64,000 nt of DNA from JANPLG01 sp964609085 (GTDB lineage Bacteria; Armatimonadota; SYMT01). The stretch is from NCBI GenBank assembly GCA_964609085.1, contig CAZSRZ010000001.1, positions 1 to 64,000 on the forward strand, in the 5' to 3' direction. The notes beneath the pieces were generated by a model that was not told the DNA's origin, did not search any database, and was given only the letters and a program-made list of their open reading frames with translations. The position numbers were made by a program, and so were the translations under genes. Shown piece after piece: positions 25,225 to 33,908 of the stretch (positions within the stretch are counted from its first letter, which is position 1; each line of letters starts with the position of its first letter).

Positions 25225-27252
25225 ATGCCCCGAAACGTGTTCGCTCTTCCTCTCGCCCTGGTCGTCGTCCTCGGCGCATGCCTCCGAGTCCTTGCCGATG
25301 GCCCGGCCGACAACATCCCGGAGAAGGTCCGGCCTGTGCCTCCCCCCGGGATCTCGGTTCCCGAGGCGGACCGCGCGGCGCTACTGGCCGGCCTGGCGCA
25401 ACTCGAGGCGGCGATCCAGCCATTGCGCTCGGACCCCAAAGCCGCCCCCAACCTCCCGGATGTGCAGATCTACCACAACGCTGTCCGCTACGCGCTGCAG
25501 TACGGAGAGTTCTTCAACCCGAACGAACTGAATCGCGCACGCACGCTGTTGACCACCGGGATGGAGCGGGCAGCCGCCCTCGCACGTGGGGAAGCACCCT
25601 GGCTGAGTCGCTCGGGCCCCACCGCCCTCGGATATCAGAGCCGGGTGGACGGGTCGATTCAGCCGTACGGGCTGTACATCCCTGCGTCCTACTCCAGCAC
25701 CGGTCAGGGGCGTTTCCGGCTGGATACGTGGTTCCACGGACGGGGCGAAAACCTGAGTGAGGTCAACTTCATCGCCGGAGTGCAGGCGAGTGGGGGGCAG
25801 TTCGTGCGACCGGATGCCTTCGTGCTTCAGCCCTACGGGCGCTACTGCTGCGCCAACAAGCTCGCCGGCGAGACGGACCTGCTCGAAGCCCTCGACGACG
25901 CCAAACGCCGTTTCCGCATCGACCCGGACCGGATAGTGATGCGCGGCTTCTCCATGGGCGGTGCCGCATGCTGGCAGGTGGCGGCCCACTACGCATCCGA
26001 TTGGGCAGCGGCCGCCCCGGGCGCTGGGTTCAGCGAGACGCCCGACTTTCTCAAGGTCTTCCAGCGAGAAACCCTGAAGCCGACTTGGTACGAGCAAAAG
26101 CTATGGATGCTCTACGACTGCCCGAATTACTCTGCGAACTTCTACAACCTGCCCACGGTGGCCTATAGCGGCGAAATCGACAACCAGAAGCAGGCGGCCG
26201 ACGTCATGGAAAAAGCGCTCGCCTCGGAGGGGATCAGCCTGGTGCACATCATCGGTCCGAAGACCGGGCACAGCTATCACCCGCAGTCCATCCCCCTCAT
26301 CAACGAGCGGATCGACAGCATCGCGTCCCTGGGCAGGAAACGCGTCCCCCGCCGGGTGCGGCTGGCCACGCCGACGCTGAAATACAACCGACAGGCCTGG
26401 GTCACTGTGGATCGCCTGGGCGCCCACTGGGAACCAGCCACCGTCGATGCGGAGATCGCCGATCTCCGCACCATCCAGGTCAAGACCAGGAACGTGACCG
26501 CGTTGACGCTCGCTATGCCGTCCGGCCACTGTCCGCTGGAGGCGGACCGTGAGATCACCGTGCAGATCGACGGCCAACGGCTAAAGGGGGAGCAGGTGTT
26601 GTCCGATCGGTCATGGGTCACGCACCTGCGCCGCTCCGGGGATCTGTGGACGAAGGTGGCAGACACTCTCGAACCAGGGCTGCGGAAGGTTCACGACCTG
26701 CAAGGTCCGATAGACGACGCCTTCACCGAGAGCTTCATGATTGTGCGGCCCACTGGAACGCCATTACATCCGGGGCTGGCGAAGTGGGTCGATGGGGAGC
26801 TCGCGCATGCCATCACCGAGTGGCGTCGGCAGTTCCGGGGCGAACCGCGGATCAAGAACGATACCGACATCGGTGACGCCGATATCGCCGCCCACAATCT
26901 CGCGCTTTGGGGGGATCCCGGCAGCAATCGGATCCTGGCGCGTATCGCCGATCAACTCCCCATCAAGTGGACGGCCGCAGGCGTGGAAGTCGGCGGAAAG
27001 AAGTACCCGGCTGATCATGCCCCGGTTCTCATCTTCCCGAATCCGCTTAACCCACGCCACTACGTCGTACTCAACAGCGGCTTTACCTACCGCGAGTACG
27101 ACTACCTGAACAACGCCCGTCAGGTGCCGAAGCTCCCTGACTGGGCCATCGTGGACACCACCAGCCCTCCGAACAGTCGCTATCCGGGCAAGATTGCGGA
27201 CGCCGGGTTCTTCGGGGAACGGTGGGAATGGCGGCCCCAACCCCGCCTCTGA
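25225..27252 (+). CDS. Large secreted alpha/beta-hydrolase (feruloyl/PHB-depolymerase-like)
   Basis: A 675-residue protein with a signal peptide in the first 24 residues (MPRNVFALPLALVVVLGACL). The central region holds the nucleophile elbow GFSMGG with Ser243, preceded by FHGRGENLSEVNF and followed by the candidate catalytic His in IGPKTGHSYHP. The C-terminal 280 residues are a beta-rich region with no recognised family. Similar long PHB-depolymerase or prolyl-oligopeptidase-like enzymes hydrolyse esters of plant or bacterial polymers outside the cell. ATG 25225 was chosen because the signal peptide starts there; the upstream frame has no homology. Confidence 0.78.
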   Translation: MPRNVFALPLALVVVLGACLRVLADGPADNIPEKVRPVPPPGISVPEADRAALLAGLAQLEAAIQPLRSDPKAAPNLPDVQIYHNAVRYALQYGEFFNPNELNRARTLLTTGMERAAALARGEAPWLSRSGPTALGYQSRVDGSIQPYGLYIPASYSSTGQGRFRLDTWFHGRGENLSEVNFIAGVQASGGQFVRPDAFVLQPYGRYCCANKLAGETDLLEALDDAKRRFRIDPDRIVMRGFSMGGAACWQVAAHYASDWAAAAPGAGFSETPDFLKVFQRETLKPTWYEQKLWMLYDCPNYSANFYNLPTVAYSGEIDNQKQAADVMEKALASEGISLVHIIGPKTGHSYHPQSIPLINERIDSIASLGRKRVPRRVRLATPTLKYNRQAWVTVDRLGAHWEPATVDAEIADLRTIQVKTRNVTALTLAMPSGHCPLEADREITVQIDGQRLKGEQVLSDRSWVTHLRRSGDLWTKVADTLEPGLRKVHDLQGPIDDAFTESFMIVRPTGTPLHPGLAKWVDGELAHAITEWRRQFRGEPRIKNDTDIGDADIAAHNLALWGDPGSNRILARIADQLPIKWTAAGVEVGGKKYPADHAPVLIFPNPLNPRHYVVLNSGFTYREYDYLNNARQVPKLPDWAIVDTTSPPNSRYPGKIADAGFFGERWEWRPQPRL

Positions 27253-27304
27253 CCCGGCCGTCGGCCCGAAACCCGGCAGCTCAAAAACTCGTTTGCATGT
27301 TTGG

Positions 27305-27333
27305 TGGACGACGGGTCTCTCCCCGGGTATGAT
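27305..27333 (+). promoter_or_regulatory. Candidate strong sigma-70 promoter
   Basis: TGGACG at 27305-27310 and TATGAT at 27328-27333 are separated by 17 nt, a 4/6 and 5/6 consensus match in otherwise GC-rich DNA. The start site would be about 27340 and the next ATG is 27369, with CGGAGG at 27358-27363 as ribosome binding site. Confidence 0.45.
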
Positions 27334-27368
27334 AAACGCGAACATCTGTTCCGGGAACGGAGGACGCG

Positions 27369-27683
27369 ATGGCCAGGGTGATGACGCAACGGAATGGGAA
27401 CAAGGGACGCACGCGCAGGGCTCAACAGCAGGCACTTCCGCTCGATGTGCCTTGCTACCAGGAATTACTGCAGTCGGTACTCCTCAGCAGCGCTTCGCTG
27501 CTCGAGATGCTCGACCACGTGGAGCGAACACACTGGGAAGATCGGTTCCGCGGTTACCGGGATGAAGTCGCGGCGCTGCGCACCACGCGAGAAGCCACGG
27601 AACCGTTCGTGATGCGAGATCCGGCCGAGGAACTCCAGGGTGAGGCATTGCGCAACGAGGTGTTGACGCTGTTCGCCGCTTGA
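27369..27683 (+). CDS. Orphan small protein, unknown
   Basis: A 104-residue protein, basic at its N-terminus (RNGNKGRTRRAQQQ) and helical-looking through the rest, with VPCYQELLQSVLLSSASLLEMLDHVERTHWEDRFRGY. There is a single cysteine near residue 29 and no signal peptide or membrane segment. I do not recognise a family. Gene support comes from a good promoter, a CGGAGG ribosome binding site 5 nt before the ATG, and typical codon use. It lies just upstream of the leader repeats and the MBL-CoaD fusion gene and may share its transcript. Confidence 0.6.
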   Translation: MARVMTQRNGNKGRTRRAQQQALPLDVPCYQELLQSVLLSSASLLEMLDHVERTHWEDRFRGYRDEVAALRTTREATEPFVMRDPAEELQGEALRNEVLTLFAA

Positions 27684-27698
27684 GGTGGAGGTCCGGCT

Positions 27699-27759
27699 CC
27701 GGGCAGCCTTGCGGCAGTTGGTGAGATGGCTGCCCGGGAGGACGAACAGGGCTGCCCGG
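27699..27759 (+). promoter_or_regulatory. Leader with one 10-nt arm and two identical partner arms
   Basis: CCGGGCAGCC at 27699-27708 is perfectly complementary to GGCTGCCCGG at 27728-27737 and again at 27750-27759. The first arm can pair with only one partner at a time, giving loops of 19 or 41 nt. There is no T-run after either stem. The element lies 58 nt upstream of the MBL-CoaD start codon. Confidence 0.5.
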
Positions 27760-27816
27760 TGGAACCTGTCGTGGGGCGGATCTCCGCCCGACTAGCACGT
27801 CAGGAACCGCCGCCTC

Positions 27817-29064
27817 GTGAGGTTCATCTTCCTGGGTACCGGGGGGTCCATCGTCACCCCCACCCGCCACACTTCCGGGGTCTATCTCCCCGAGCTAGGG
27901 CTCCTGCTGGACGCCGGGAGCAACGTCTTCGCGTTGCGGCGGTTGCACGGCAACCGGCCGCTGCGAGTGCTGATGTCCCACTTCCATCTAGATCACAGCC
28001 TCGGCCTCTTCTTCCTGGCCGCCGGGTTGTTCCATGGAAGGGACGCGGACGTTTCGATGGATGTGTGGGGACCCGAGAACGCCGGGGCTTTTGCCTCGAT
28101 GGCGGGCCCCGACAGCCCGATCTGGCCGGTCCCCCTCCCCATCCGCCTGCACGTCGCGGGGGCGGACTTCCAGATCGATGGAACCCGTGTGCGGTCTCAT
28201 GCTGTCCCGCATCACGGACCGTGCCTCGCCTACCGTCTGGATTTCGAGGACGGAACTTCGCTCGCCTACGTGACGGATACCTCCGCCCCGGGCGATTACC
28301 TCGATTTCGTTCGCGGCGCCGATGTCCTCATCCACGAGTGCGCCTTCGCCGATGAAGAGACGGAAATCGCTCGCGTGACCCAGCACTCGACGGCATCTGC
28401 CGTTGCGAGGGTGGCGCGAGAAGCTGCGGTGGGGGCACTCTACCTCTCGCACATGGGTCCGCTCTACCACGGACTTGAGCTACTCGACGCCGTGAGAGAA
28501 ATCTTCCCGGGCGCCATACTGCCGGTGGAAGGCGTCAGCTACCCCTGTGAGGTCGCGCTCGACGCTACCCGAGCCATTTTCCCCGGGAGCTTCGACCCCC
28601 TCACAGCCGGCCACCTGGACATCATCCGCTCGTGCGGCGAGATGTTTCGCAGCCTGGATGTGGTCGTGGCAAGGAACCCTGCCAAGGACGCCGGCGCCCT
28701 GTTCACGGCCGAAGAGAGGGTTGAGTTGATCCGCAGGTGCGTGCCTGCGGAGGTACGTGTGGCCGCCTGGGAGGGTCTGACCGTCGACTATGCCCGCCGT
28801 GTTCAGGCCGGTCGGATCGTCCGTGGTCTGGGCCGGGCAGAAGACTACTTCGGCGAGATCCGGCTCTGGAAGACCAATTCCCTCCTGCAGCCTGAGATCC
28901 ACACCGTCTGGGTGCCGCCGGATCCCGCTCATCTGGACGTCTCCTCCTCGATGATCAAAGAGGCAGGTCTTCTGGGAGGCTGGGCGGGCGTGAGGCACCT
29001 GATACCGGCACCCATCCGAGCGGACGTGGAAGCCAGGCTGGCTAGCCGGCGGGGGTCAAGTTAG
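27817..29064 (+). CDS. coaD: Metallo-beta-lactamase-fold / phosphopantetheine adenylyltransferase (CoaD) fusion
   Basis: A 415-residue protein with two complete domains in one frame. Residues 1-245 are an RNase Z/lactonase-like metallo-beta-lactamase fold: GTGGSIVTP, SHFHLDH (55-60), YVTDTS (Asp154), HECAF, TQHST (His190) and LSHMGP (His212). Residues 251-410 are CoaD, which makes dephospho-CoA from ATP and 4'-phosphopantetheine: AIFPGSFDPLTAGHLDII with His266, NPAK (Lys290), RIVRGL (Arg336) and VSSSMIKEA. The position matching E. coli CoaD Arg91 is Gly339, with Arg beside it. It starts at GTG 27817. No ATG, GTG or TTG sits at the normal CoaD start, so the fusion appears genuine. The 3' end overlaps an opposing MFS gene by 23 nt. 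Confidence 0.85.
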   Translation: MRFIFLGTGGSIVTPTRHTSGVYLPELGLLLDAGSNVFALRRLHGNRPLRVLMSHFHLDHSLGLFFLAAGLFHGRDADVSMDVWGPENAGAFASMAGPDSPIWPVPLPIRLHVAGADFQIDGTRVRSHAVPHHGPCLAYRLDFEDGTSLAYVTDTSAPGDYLDFVRGADVLIHECAFADEETEIARVTQHSTASAVARVAREAAVGALYLSHMGPLYHGLELLDAVREIFPGAILPVEGVSYPCEVALDATRAIFPGSFDPLTAGHLDIIRSCGEMFRSLDVVVARNPAKDAGALFTAEERVELIRRCVPAEVRVAAWEGLTVDYARRVQAGRIVRGLGRAEDYFGEIRLWKTNSLLQPEIHTVWVPPDPAHLDVSSSMIKEAGLLGGWAGVRHLIPAPIRADVEARLASRRGSS

Positions 29065-30286
29065 GCGAGGGATCTTCCGGGATCGGCAGCACCAGGAAGA
29101 CGCCCAGGAATGGCACCAGGCAGAGCCAGGTGAGTGCCGTGGGTAGGCTGACGGCGTCGGCCGCCGCACCCAGAGGCCACGCCAGGAGTTGCGCCAGACC
29201 CCAGGCCAGGCCGGTGATCAGGCTCGCGGCGATGCCCGCACTGCGCGGCATCAGCTCCTGGGCGAGCACGACATTTCCCGGATGCGGCAGCATGAGAATG
29301 AAGGCTCCCAGCGCCAGCCAGGCCAGCATGGCCGTCCCATCCGCCTGCAGCCCGGCTAGCAGGGGCAGTGGGGCCAGAATGAAGGAGGCCATCATCAGAC
29401 GGCGACGCCCAAAACGATCCGCCCACGCCCCACCGATCGGCCCCGCGAAGGCGCTGGCCAACAGGAACGCGCTCACGGACGCGCTCGTGGCCACCAGCCG
29501 TTGGCTCTCCGGAAACCGGGACTGGACCAGGAACGGAAGGAACGTCGTCATCCCGATCTGTACGGCCGATCGGACGACCACGGTCGCGGTCAGCGCCGCA
29601 AGGGCAACCGATCGACACGCAGGGAGTTCTTCGCGCGCCGTCGCCGCCCGCGGCTGCGCCTGCGCGCGCTCAGCCCCCCGGAGCCTGCGGAACGCCACCA
29701 GCAGGATCACAGAGACGGCTATGGCGGGCACTGAGGCGAGATAGAAGCGCTCGAGGCCGAACCAGTGGCCGTAGAGGGCACCGAGAACGGGCGCGAGTCC
29801 AAACCCCAGACTGCCGCCGACGGTGAATACGCTCATTGCCAGGCTGCTGCCTCGACCCGCCTTGCGAGCCAGCATCGCTCCCTGTGGATGGAAGGCGCCA
29901 ATTCCGAGGCCGGCGCAGAACATCAGCGTGCCGAGTTGGACGTAGGAACCCGCCTGCCCGAGTTGTCCAATGAGCATCCCCGCCACCAGGGGCCCCAGCG
30001 CCACCAGGCACCAATCCGGACGCCGATCGGAAATCCAACCGAACAGAGGCTGGGCCAGAGAGGCCGTAAGCCCCATCAGCACCGGAAGAGTGCCGATCTG
30101 AGCAAGGGAGAGGTGCAGCCGAGCGCCGATCTCCGGAAACATGGGCGAGATCAGACTCTGCCCGTAGCTATCGGTGATCGCATGGGCGATGGCCAAGAGG
30201 ACGAGCCAGGCCGTCACCGGCGCGACGATCCCCCGGCCGGATCGAGCAGGAGCGGCGGTATGAACCGCGGTCCGCTCAACCGCCAT
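29042..30286 (-). CDS. MFS transporter, fosmidomycin-resistance (Fsr) type
   Basis: A 414-residue membrane protein with about 12 transmembrane segments. The N-terminal helix with AIAHAITDSYGQSLISPMFPE and the following TLPVLMGLTASLAQPLFGWISDR match the Fsr/YfnC-like group of drug-efflux MFS proteins, as does GLGIGAFHPQGAMLARKAG. The substrate is not predictable. It starts at ATG 30286, 11 nt after the stop of the upstream esterase gene, so it may be cotranscribed with it. Confidence 0.85.
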   Translation of the reverse strand: MAVERTAVHTAAPARSGRGIVAPVTAWLVLLAIAHAITDSYGQSLISPMFPEIGARLHLSLAQIGTLPVLMGLTASLAQPLFGWISDRRPDWCLVALGPLVAGMLIGQLGQAGSYVQLGTLMFCAGLGIGAFHPQGAMLARKAGRGSSLAMSVFTVGGSLGFGLAPVLGALYGHWFGLERFYLASVPAIAVSVILLVAFRRLRGAERAQAQPRAATAREELPACRSVALAALTATVVVRSAVQIGMTTFLPFLVQSRFPESQRLVATSASVSAFLLASAFAGPIGGAWADRFGRRRLMMASFILAPLPLLAGLQADGTAMLAWLALGAFILMLPHPGNVVLAQELMPRSAGIAASLITGLAWGLAQLLAWPLGAAADAVSLPTALTWLCLVPFLGVFLVLPIPEDPSPNLTPAG

Positions 30287-30297
30287 CGCGGAGAAAC

Positions 30298-32319
30298 CTA
30301 CTTGCCACGCCGGGATTCAAGGAAGGCCACGATCTCCTCAGCGGAGGCAACCCCGGGGACGACGGTAAGCGCGCCCTTGGCATCAGACAGCCTGTAGGCA
30401 GCCTCCAGCCACCCGGTGTCCAGCCCGGTGCCGTAGTTGTGCAGGAGGAGCTTCGCCGGTGCCGCCAGTGTCGCCAGCACCTTCATCCCCCCGTACCGGC
30501 GGGCGCTCGGCAGGCAGTTCTCGTCGGTGATCGGAAGCGCGACCGGCCAATCCCAGTTCGCCGCGTCCACGACCGTGCGGCGTACGCCGATTGCGAACGG
30601 TCTCGCGAGGAGAGTCCACGGACCCGCGCTGCCGAGCCCGAGCAGGTCAACGATTGCCCCACTTCGGCCGGCATACGCAACGACCGTCAGCACGTCCTGA
30701 ACTCGCTCGGCAAGGATGGTCTTGTTGTAGCCGGCGAAGTAGGCAGCTCCCTGACGCTTCGCGACTTCGTCCAGCTTGCCCGTGAGTAGTGGCTCGTAGA
30801 TGATGACCTGACCGCCGGGATCCAATCGCTGCCGGATAACATCCGCGCTTGACTGATCCGCCATTGCGGCGGCCGCACCCCGGGGCGAGATCACCACCGT
30901 CACGTGGTCGATTGCCTTGCCGGCGGTGGAGGTGGCGACGATGCAGCGCACAACGTCGCCTACGCCACGCCGGGAGAGGGTCACCCGCCGCACGGCCGAC
31001 CCCGCGATCGGGGGCTCCAGCGTTTCCGCCAACTGCTCGTTGAGATCCCCAGCGGACGGCTGACGGCAGTCCAGCATGGTCGCAGCGGCGGCAGCGAGCA
31101 TCGTCCGCGTCTCCGCCCAACCCTTGCTGTCCCGAGGAGTCCACGAGGTGATCTGACGAGCAACAACGCCTGTCAGATACTCCTGTAGCTGGGCCGGTGT
31201 CGCCGCGTTTGCGGGCCGTGGATGGGCAGCGTCCCAGGTACTCAGGACGGCCTCAGTCTCGGGAGTCGAAGCCGCTTCCTTCACCCCCGCCACCACGCTC
31301 TCACCCCACAGTTTGTGGCGAAGGAACGAGTAGACAGATTCACGGCTGGCCTGGTTGTAGTTGTGGTCGGCCTGATGGACCACGGCGAACAACTCGCTCT
31401 CCGCCCCGAAGAGACGGTAGACGGCCCGAATCTCCGGCACTCCCCTGCTAAGGATCTGGCTGGTCCAGTCGCCGGTCGCACCGACGAGGAGCATGGGTCG
31501 CGGCGCAAAGCAGGCAGCGATCTCTACGTTGTCCGTGCCCACGCGCAGGTGGGGAGCGTTCTCACACTCGGAACCGCCCTGGAAGTGGTGCGACACCATG
31601 CAGACGGGCGCTGCCACCTGGATGCGCTCATCCAGGGCGCACAGCAGGAAGGTCTGCGTCCCGCCGCCGCTTTCGCCGGTCATCGCGATTCGGTCGGTGT
31701 CCACCTCCGGGAGCGTCCGGAGCCAGTCAAGAGCGCGGAGGCTGTTCCAGAGTTGTAGACCGGGGAGATTCAGACCAAGACCAAGGAGCGTGTCGTTCCG
31801 GAAGCTGTGGCCGAAGAGGCGCGAATCGGCGTACCCGACCATGTCGTAGAGGAAGGCCACCGCCCCCATGCGGGCTTGCCCGATGCAGCGAGCCTGGACA
31901 TCGCCGGCGTTGCGGCCGTTCTGCCAGTGCCCGTGAGGGTTCAGGATGCCGGGAATCTTTCCGGCATTGCTGGTAGGACGATACAGGTTTCCGGACAGGA
32001 AGTACCCGGGAAAAGTCTCCAGCACGACCTTCTCGATGGTGTAGCCGTCGCGCTGCAACTTGCCGTAGATGCGGGGGCTCAGCGGCGTCTTTTCCGGCAT
32101 CGGAAACAGGCCGGTCGCCACCAGGATGCGCTTTCGGACGGCCTCCCGCCGGGCCAACCACTCGGCCTTGGTTTGCGGTGGTAGGAAGTTGGCTCCTTCC
32201 TGGTTGGTCCGGGTGCGCGTCATCCGGGCGTCCACCTTCTCCTGGGCTTCTGAATCGTGCATCACAACGCCTGCCAAGATGAAGAGAGTCGCCAGCACGG
32301 CTGCAAATCGGTTCCCCAT
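30298..32319 (-). CDS. Secreted acetylxylan-esterase-like alpha/beta-hydrolase
   Basis: A 673-residue protein with an N-terminal signal peptide (MGNRFAAVLATLFILAGVVM). The core has PGILNPHGHWQNGR, the nucleophile elbow GESGGGTQ, the acid region LLVGATGDWT and the catalytic His candidate in VHQADHNYNQ. This is the pattern of large carbohydrate-esterase-7/dienelactone-hydrolase relatives found in polysaccharide-degrading bacteria. The C-terminal 280 residues are a second, less conserved region with ISPRGAAAAMA. It is expected to remove acetyl or similar groups from glycans in the periplasm or outside the cell. Confidence 0.8.
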   Translation of the reverse strand: MGNRFAAVLATLFILAGVVMHDSEAQEKVDARMTRTRTNQEGANFLPPQTKAEWLARREAVRKRILVATGLFPMPEKTPLSPRIYGKLQRDGYTIEKVVLETFPGYFLSGNLYRPTSNAGKIPGILNPHGHWQNGRNAGDVQARCIGQARMGAVAFLYDMVGYADSRLFGHSFRNDTLLGLGLNLPGLQLWNSLRALDWLRTLPEVDTDRIAMTGESGGGTQTFLLCALDERIQVAAPVCMVSHHFQGGSECENAPHLRVGTDNVEIAACFAPRPMLLVGATGDWTSQILSRGVPEIRAVYRLFGAESELFAVVHQADHNYNQASRESVYSFLRHKLWGESVVAGVKEAASTPETEAVLSTWDAAHPRPANAATPAQLQEYLTGVVARQITSWTPRDSKGWAETRTMLAAAAATMLDCRQPSAGDLNEQLAETLEPPIAGSAVRRVTLSRRGVGDVVRCIVATSTAGKAIDHVTVVISPRGAAAAMADQSSADVIRQRLDPGGQVIIYEPLLTGKLDEVAKRQGAAYFAGYNKTILAERVQDVLTVVAYAGRSGAIVDLLGLGSAGPWTLLARPFAIGVRRTVVDAANWDWPVALPITDENCLPSARRYGGMKVLATLAAPAKLLLHNYGTGLDTGWLEAAYRLSDAKGALTVVPGVASAEEIVAFLESRRGK

Positions 32320-32322
32320 TCA

Positions 32323-32376
32323 GTCCGCCTCCCCACGTGCCCCGTTCGCACTTCACCGCCCGCGCGAGAGGCGGAC
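32323..32376. promoter_or_regulatory. Perfect 9-nt inverted repeat in a divergent promoter region
   Basis: GTCCGCCTC at 32323-32331 and GAGGCGGAC at 32368-32376 are exact inverted repeats separated by 36 nt, in the gap between the divergent esterase (start 32319) and SDR (start 32434) genes. They could be paired operator half-sites or a hairpin in the SDR leader. Confidence 0.4.
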
Positions 32377-32433
32377 CGCGGAGTGGGCACACTCCTGGCA
32401 GTTGGCCGTCCGGCAGGGCAGAATCCTCTCACC

Positions 32434-33192
32434 ATGCCTCAATCGCCTGACGCTCACCCCCCCGGGACAACTCCCCCCGCCTGTCTGGTCACCGGCGGCG
32501 CCGTCCGAGTCGGGCGAGCCATCACGCTCGCCGTCGCCCGCGCCGGCCACCCGCTGGCGTTCACGTACCACCGCAGCACTGATGACGCGGCCAGTACACT
32601 CGCAGAAGCTCAGGCCTTCGGCGTGCCGGCGATCTCCCTGAGATGCGACCAATCGGACCCTGCCCAGATAAAGCATGCCATGGATGCTGCTGAGGCAAGC
32701 GTCGGACCCATAGGCGTGCTGGTGAACAACGCCGCTGTTTTCCCGCGGACCCCGGTGGAACAGTGCACGGTAACTGACTGGGACGCCATTCAGTCGGTGA
32801 ACCTGCGCGCCCCCTGGCTGTTCATCCAGGCTGCGCTGCCGGGCATGCGTCAACTCGGGGCGGGCTGCATCATCAATATTCTGGATATCGCGACGCAGCG
32901 GCCCTATCGGGACTACCTTCCCTACTGCGCGTCCAAGGCGGGCCTGGAAGCCCTCACCATCGGGTTGGCACGGACCCTCGGACCCGCCATCCGCGTGAAC
33001 GGCGTAGCGCCCGGAACGGTCGACTGGCCGCCGGACTTCCCGGATGCTGCAAGGGCCCAGATAATCCGACACACACCCCTTGGGCGGGTTGGCTCTCCGC
33101 AGGACATCGCCGAGGCCGTTGTCTACCTTATCGGCGCAAACTTTATCACCGGGGCCGTCATCCCTGTGGACGGTGGTCGATCAGTCGGCTAG
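32434..33192 (+). CDS. Short-chain dehydrogenase/reductase (pteridine-reductase-like)
   Basis: A 252-residue NAD(P)-dependent oxidoreductase. The cofactor motif is VTGGAVRVGRAI rather than the usual TGxxxGIG; this form with RVG is typical of pteridine reductase and FolM-like SDRs. NNAAVFPRTP, the catalytic YCASK, and the C-terminal GAVIPVDGGRSVG are present. A dihydromonapterin/pteridine or quinonoid reductase role is plausible. The start ATG 32434 was taken because the frame upstream lies in the divergent promoter region. The aat gene begins 30 nt downstream. Confidence 0.82.
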   Translation: MPQSPDAHPPGTTPPACLVTGGAVRVGRAITLAVARAGHPLAFTYHRSTDDAASTLAEAQAFGVPAISLRCDQSDPAQIKHAMDAAEASVGPIGVLVNNAAVFPRTPVEQCTVTDWDAIQSVNLRAPWLFIQAALPGMRQLGAGCIINILDIATQRPYRDYLPYCASKAGLEALTIGLARTLGPAIRVNGVAPGTVDWPPDFPDAARAQIIRHTPLGRVGSPQDIAEAVVYLIGANFITGAVIPVDGGRSVG

Positions 33193-33222
33193 CTGTGTAG
33201 TTTTGGCCCCGAAAGTTGATCA

Positions 33223-33822
33223 GTGATCACCAGTCCCCCGGAGTTTCCCGCAGAAAGGCTGCCGGACCTGATTCTGGCAGGCTACAGAGAGGCCCTGTTC
33301 CCGATGGCCGACGCGGCGACCGGACAGTTGGACTGGTATACGGCCGAGCCCCGCGCCGTGATGTCGTTGACCGACTACCACGTGCCCCGGCGCGTCCTCC
33401 GACTAATGAATCAGCCGTGGGTCCGGTTCACGCACGATGTGGCCTTCGAGGAGGTCATCCGGGCCTGCTCCGATCGGTCCCAGACCTGGATCAGCGAAGA
33501 GCTCATCCGGGCCTACTGTGAGTTGCACAGGCGGGGGATGGCTCATAGTGTCGAGGTTTGGCGCGGGGCACAGCTCGTGGGGGGACTCTACGGCGTCCAT
33601 CTGGGTGCGGCCTTCTTCGGCGAGTCCATGTTCCACCGCGTGGACAATGGGGCAAAGCTCGCCTTCGCCCACCTGCTGGCACATCTCCGGGACCGCCAGT
33701 TCCTGTTGCTGGACATCCAGGAGGTGACCGCCCTAACCGCGCAGTTCCACCCGACCATCATCTCCGAGGAAGCGTATGACGAGCGGCTTCGGACCGCCCT
33801 CGCAGGGTCCTCTGACTGGTGA
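33223..33822 (+). CDS. aat: Leucyl/phenylalanyl-tRNA-protein transferase
   Basis: A 199-residue enzyme of the bacterial N-degron pathway that adds Leu or Phe from aminoacyl-tRNA to proteins with N-terminal Lys or Arg. Conserved parts are GYREALFPMAD, WYTAEPRAVMSL, WISEELIRAYCELHRRGMAHSVEVW, GGLYGVHLGAAFFGESMFHR and LLDIQEVTALTAQFH. The usual second residue pattern GLFPM is kept as ALFPM. It starts at GTG 33223. No clpA or clpS gene is in the window. Confidence 0.9.
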   Translation: MITSPPEFPAERLPDLILAGYREALFPMADAATGQLDWYTAEPRAVMSLTDYHVPRRVLRLMNQPWVRFTHDVAFEEVIRACSDRSQTWISEELIRAYCELHRRGMAHSVEVWRGAQLVGGLYGVHLGAAFFGESMFHRVDNGAKLAFAHLLAHLRDRQFLLLDIQEVTALTAQFHPTIISEEAYDERLRTALAGSSDW

Positions 33823-33840
33823 GCGCAGCCCCAGCCGCGC

Positions 33841-33870
33841 TTGACGGTCCTCAGAGTCGTTTGTTAGACT
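33841..33870 (+). promoter_or_regulatory. Candidate promoter of tRNA-Asn
   Basis: TTGACG at 33841-33846 and TAGACT at 33865-33870 are spaced by 18 nt, a 5/6 and 4/6 consensus match. They lie 39 nt before the tRNA and just after the aat stop codon, as expected for an independently expressed tRNA gene. Confidence 0.5.
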
Positions 33871-33908
33871 GCCTCCGCATCAAGGGTGGGTGCCAGCGCC
33901 CACCCCGG

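Noticed and set aside
27293..27333. TTGCAT as -35 for the TATGAT box
   Set aside because: The spacing is 29 nt; TGGACG at 27305 gives the expected 17 nt instead.
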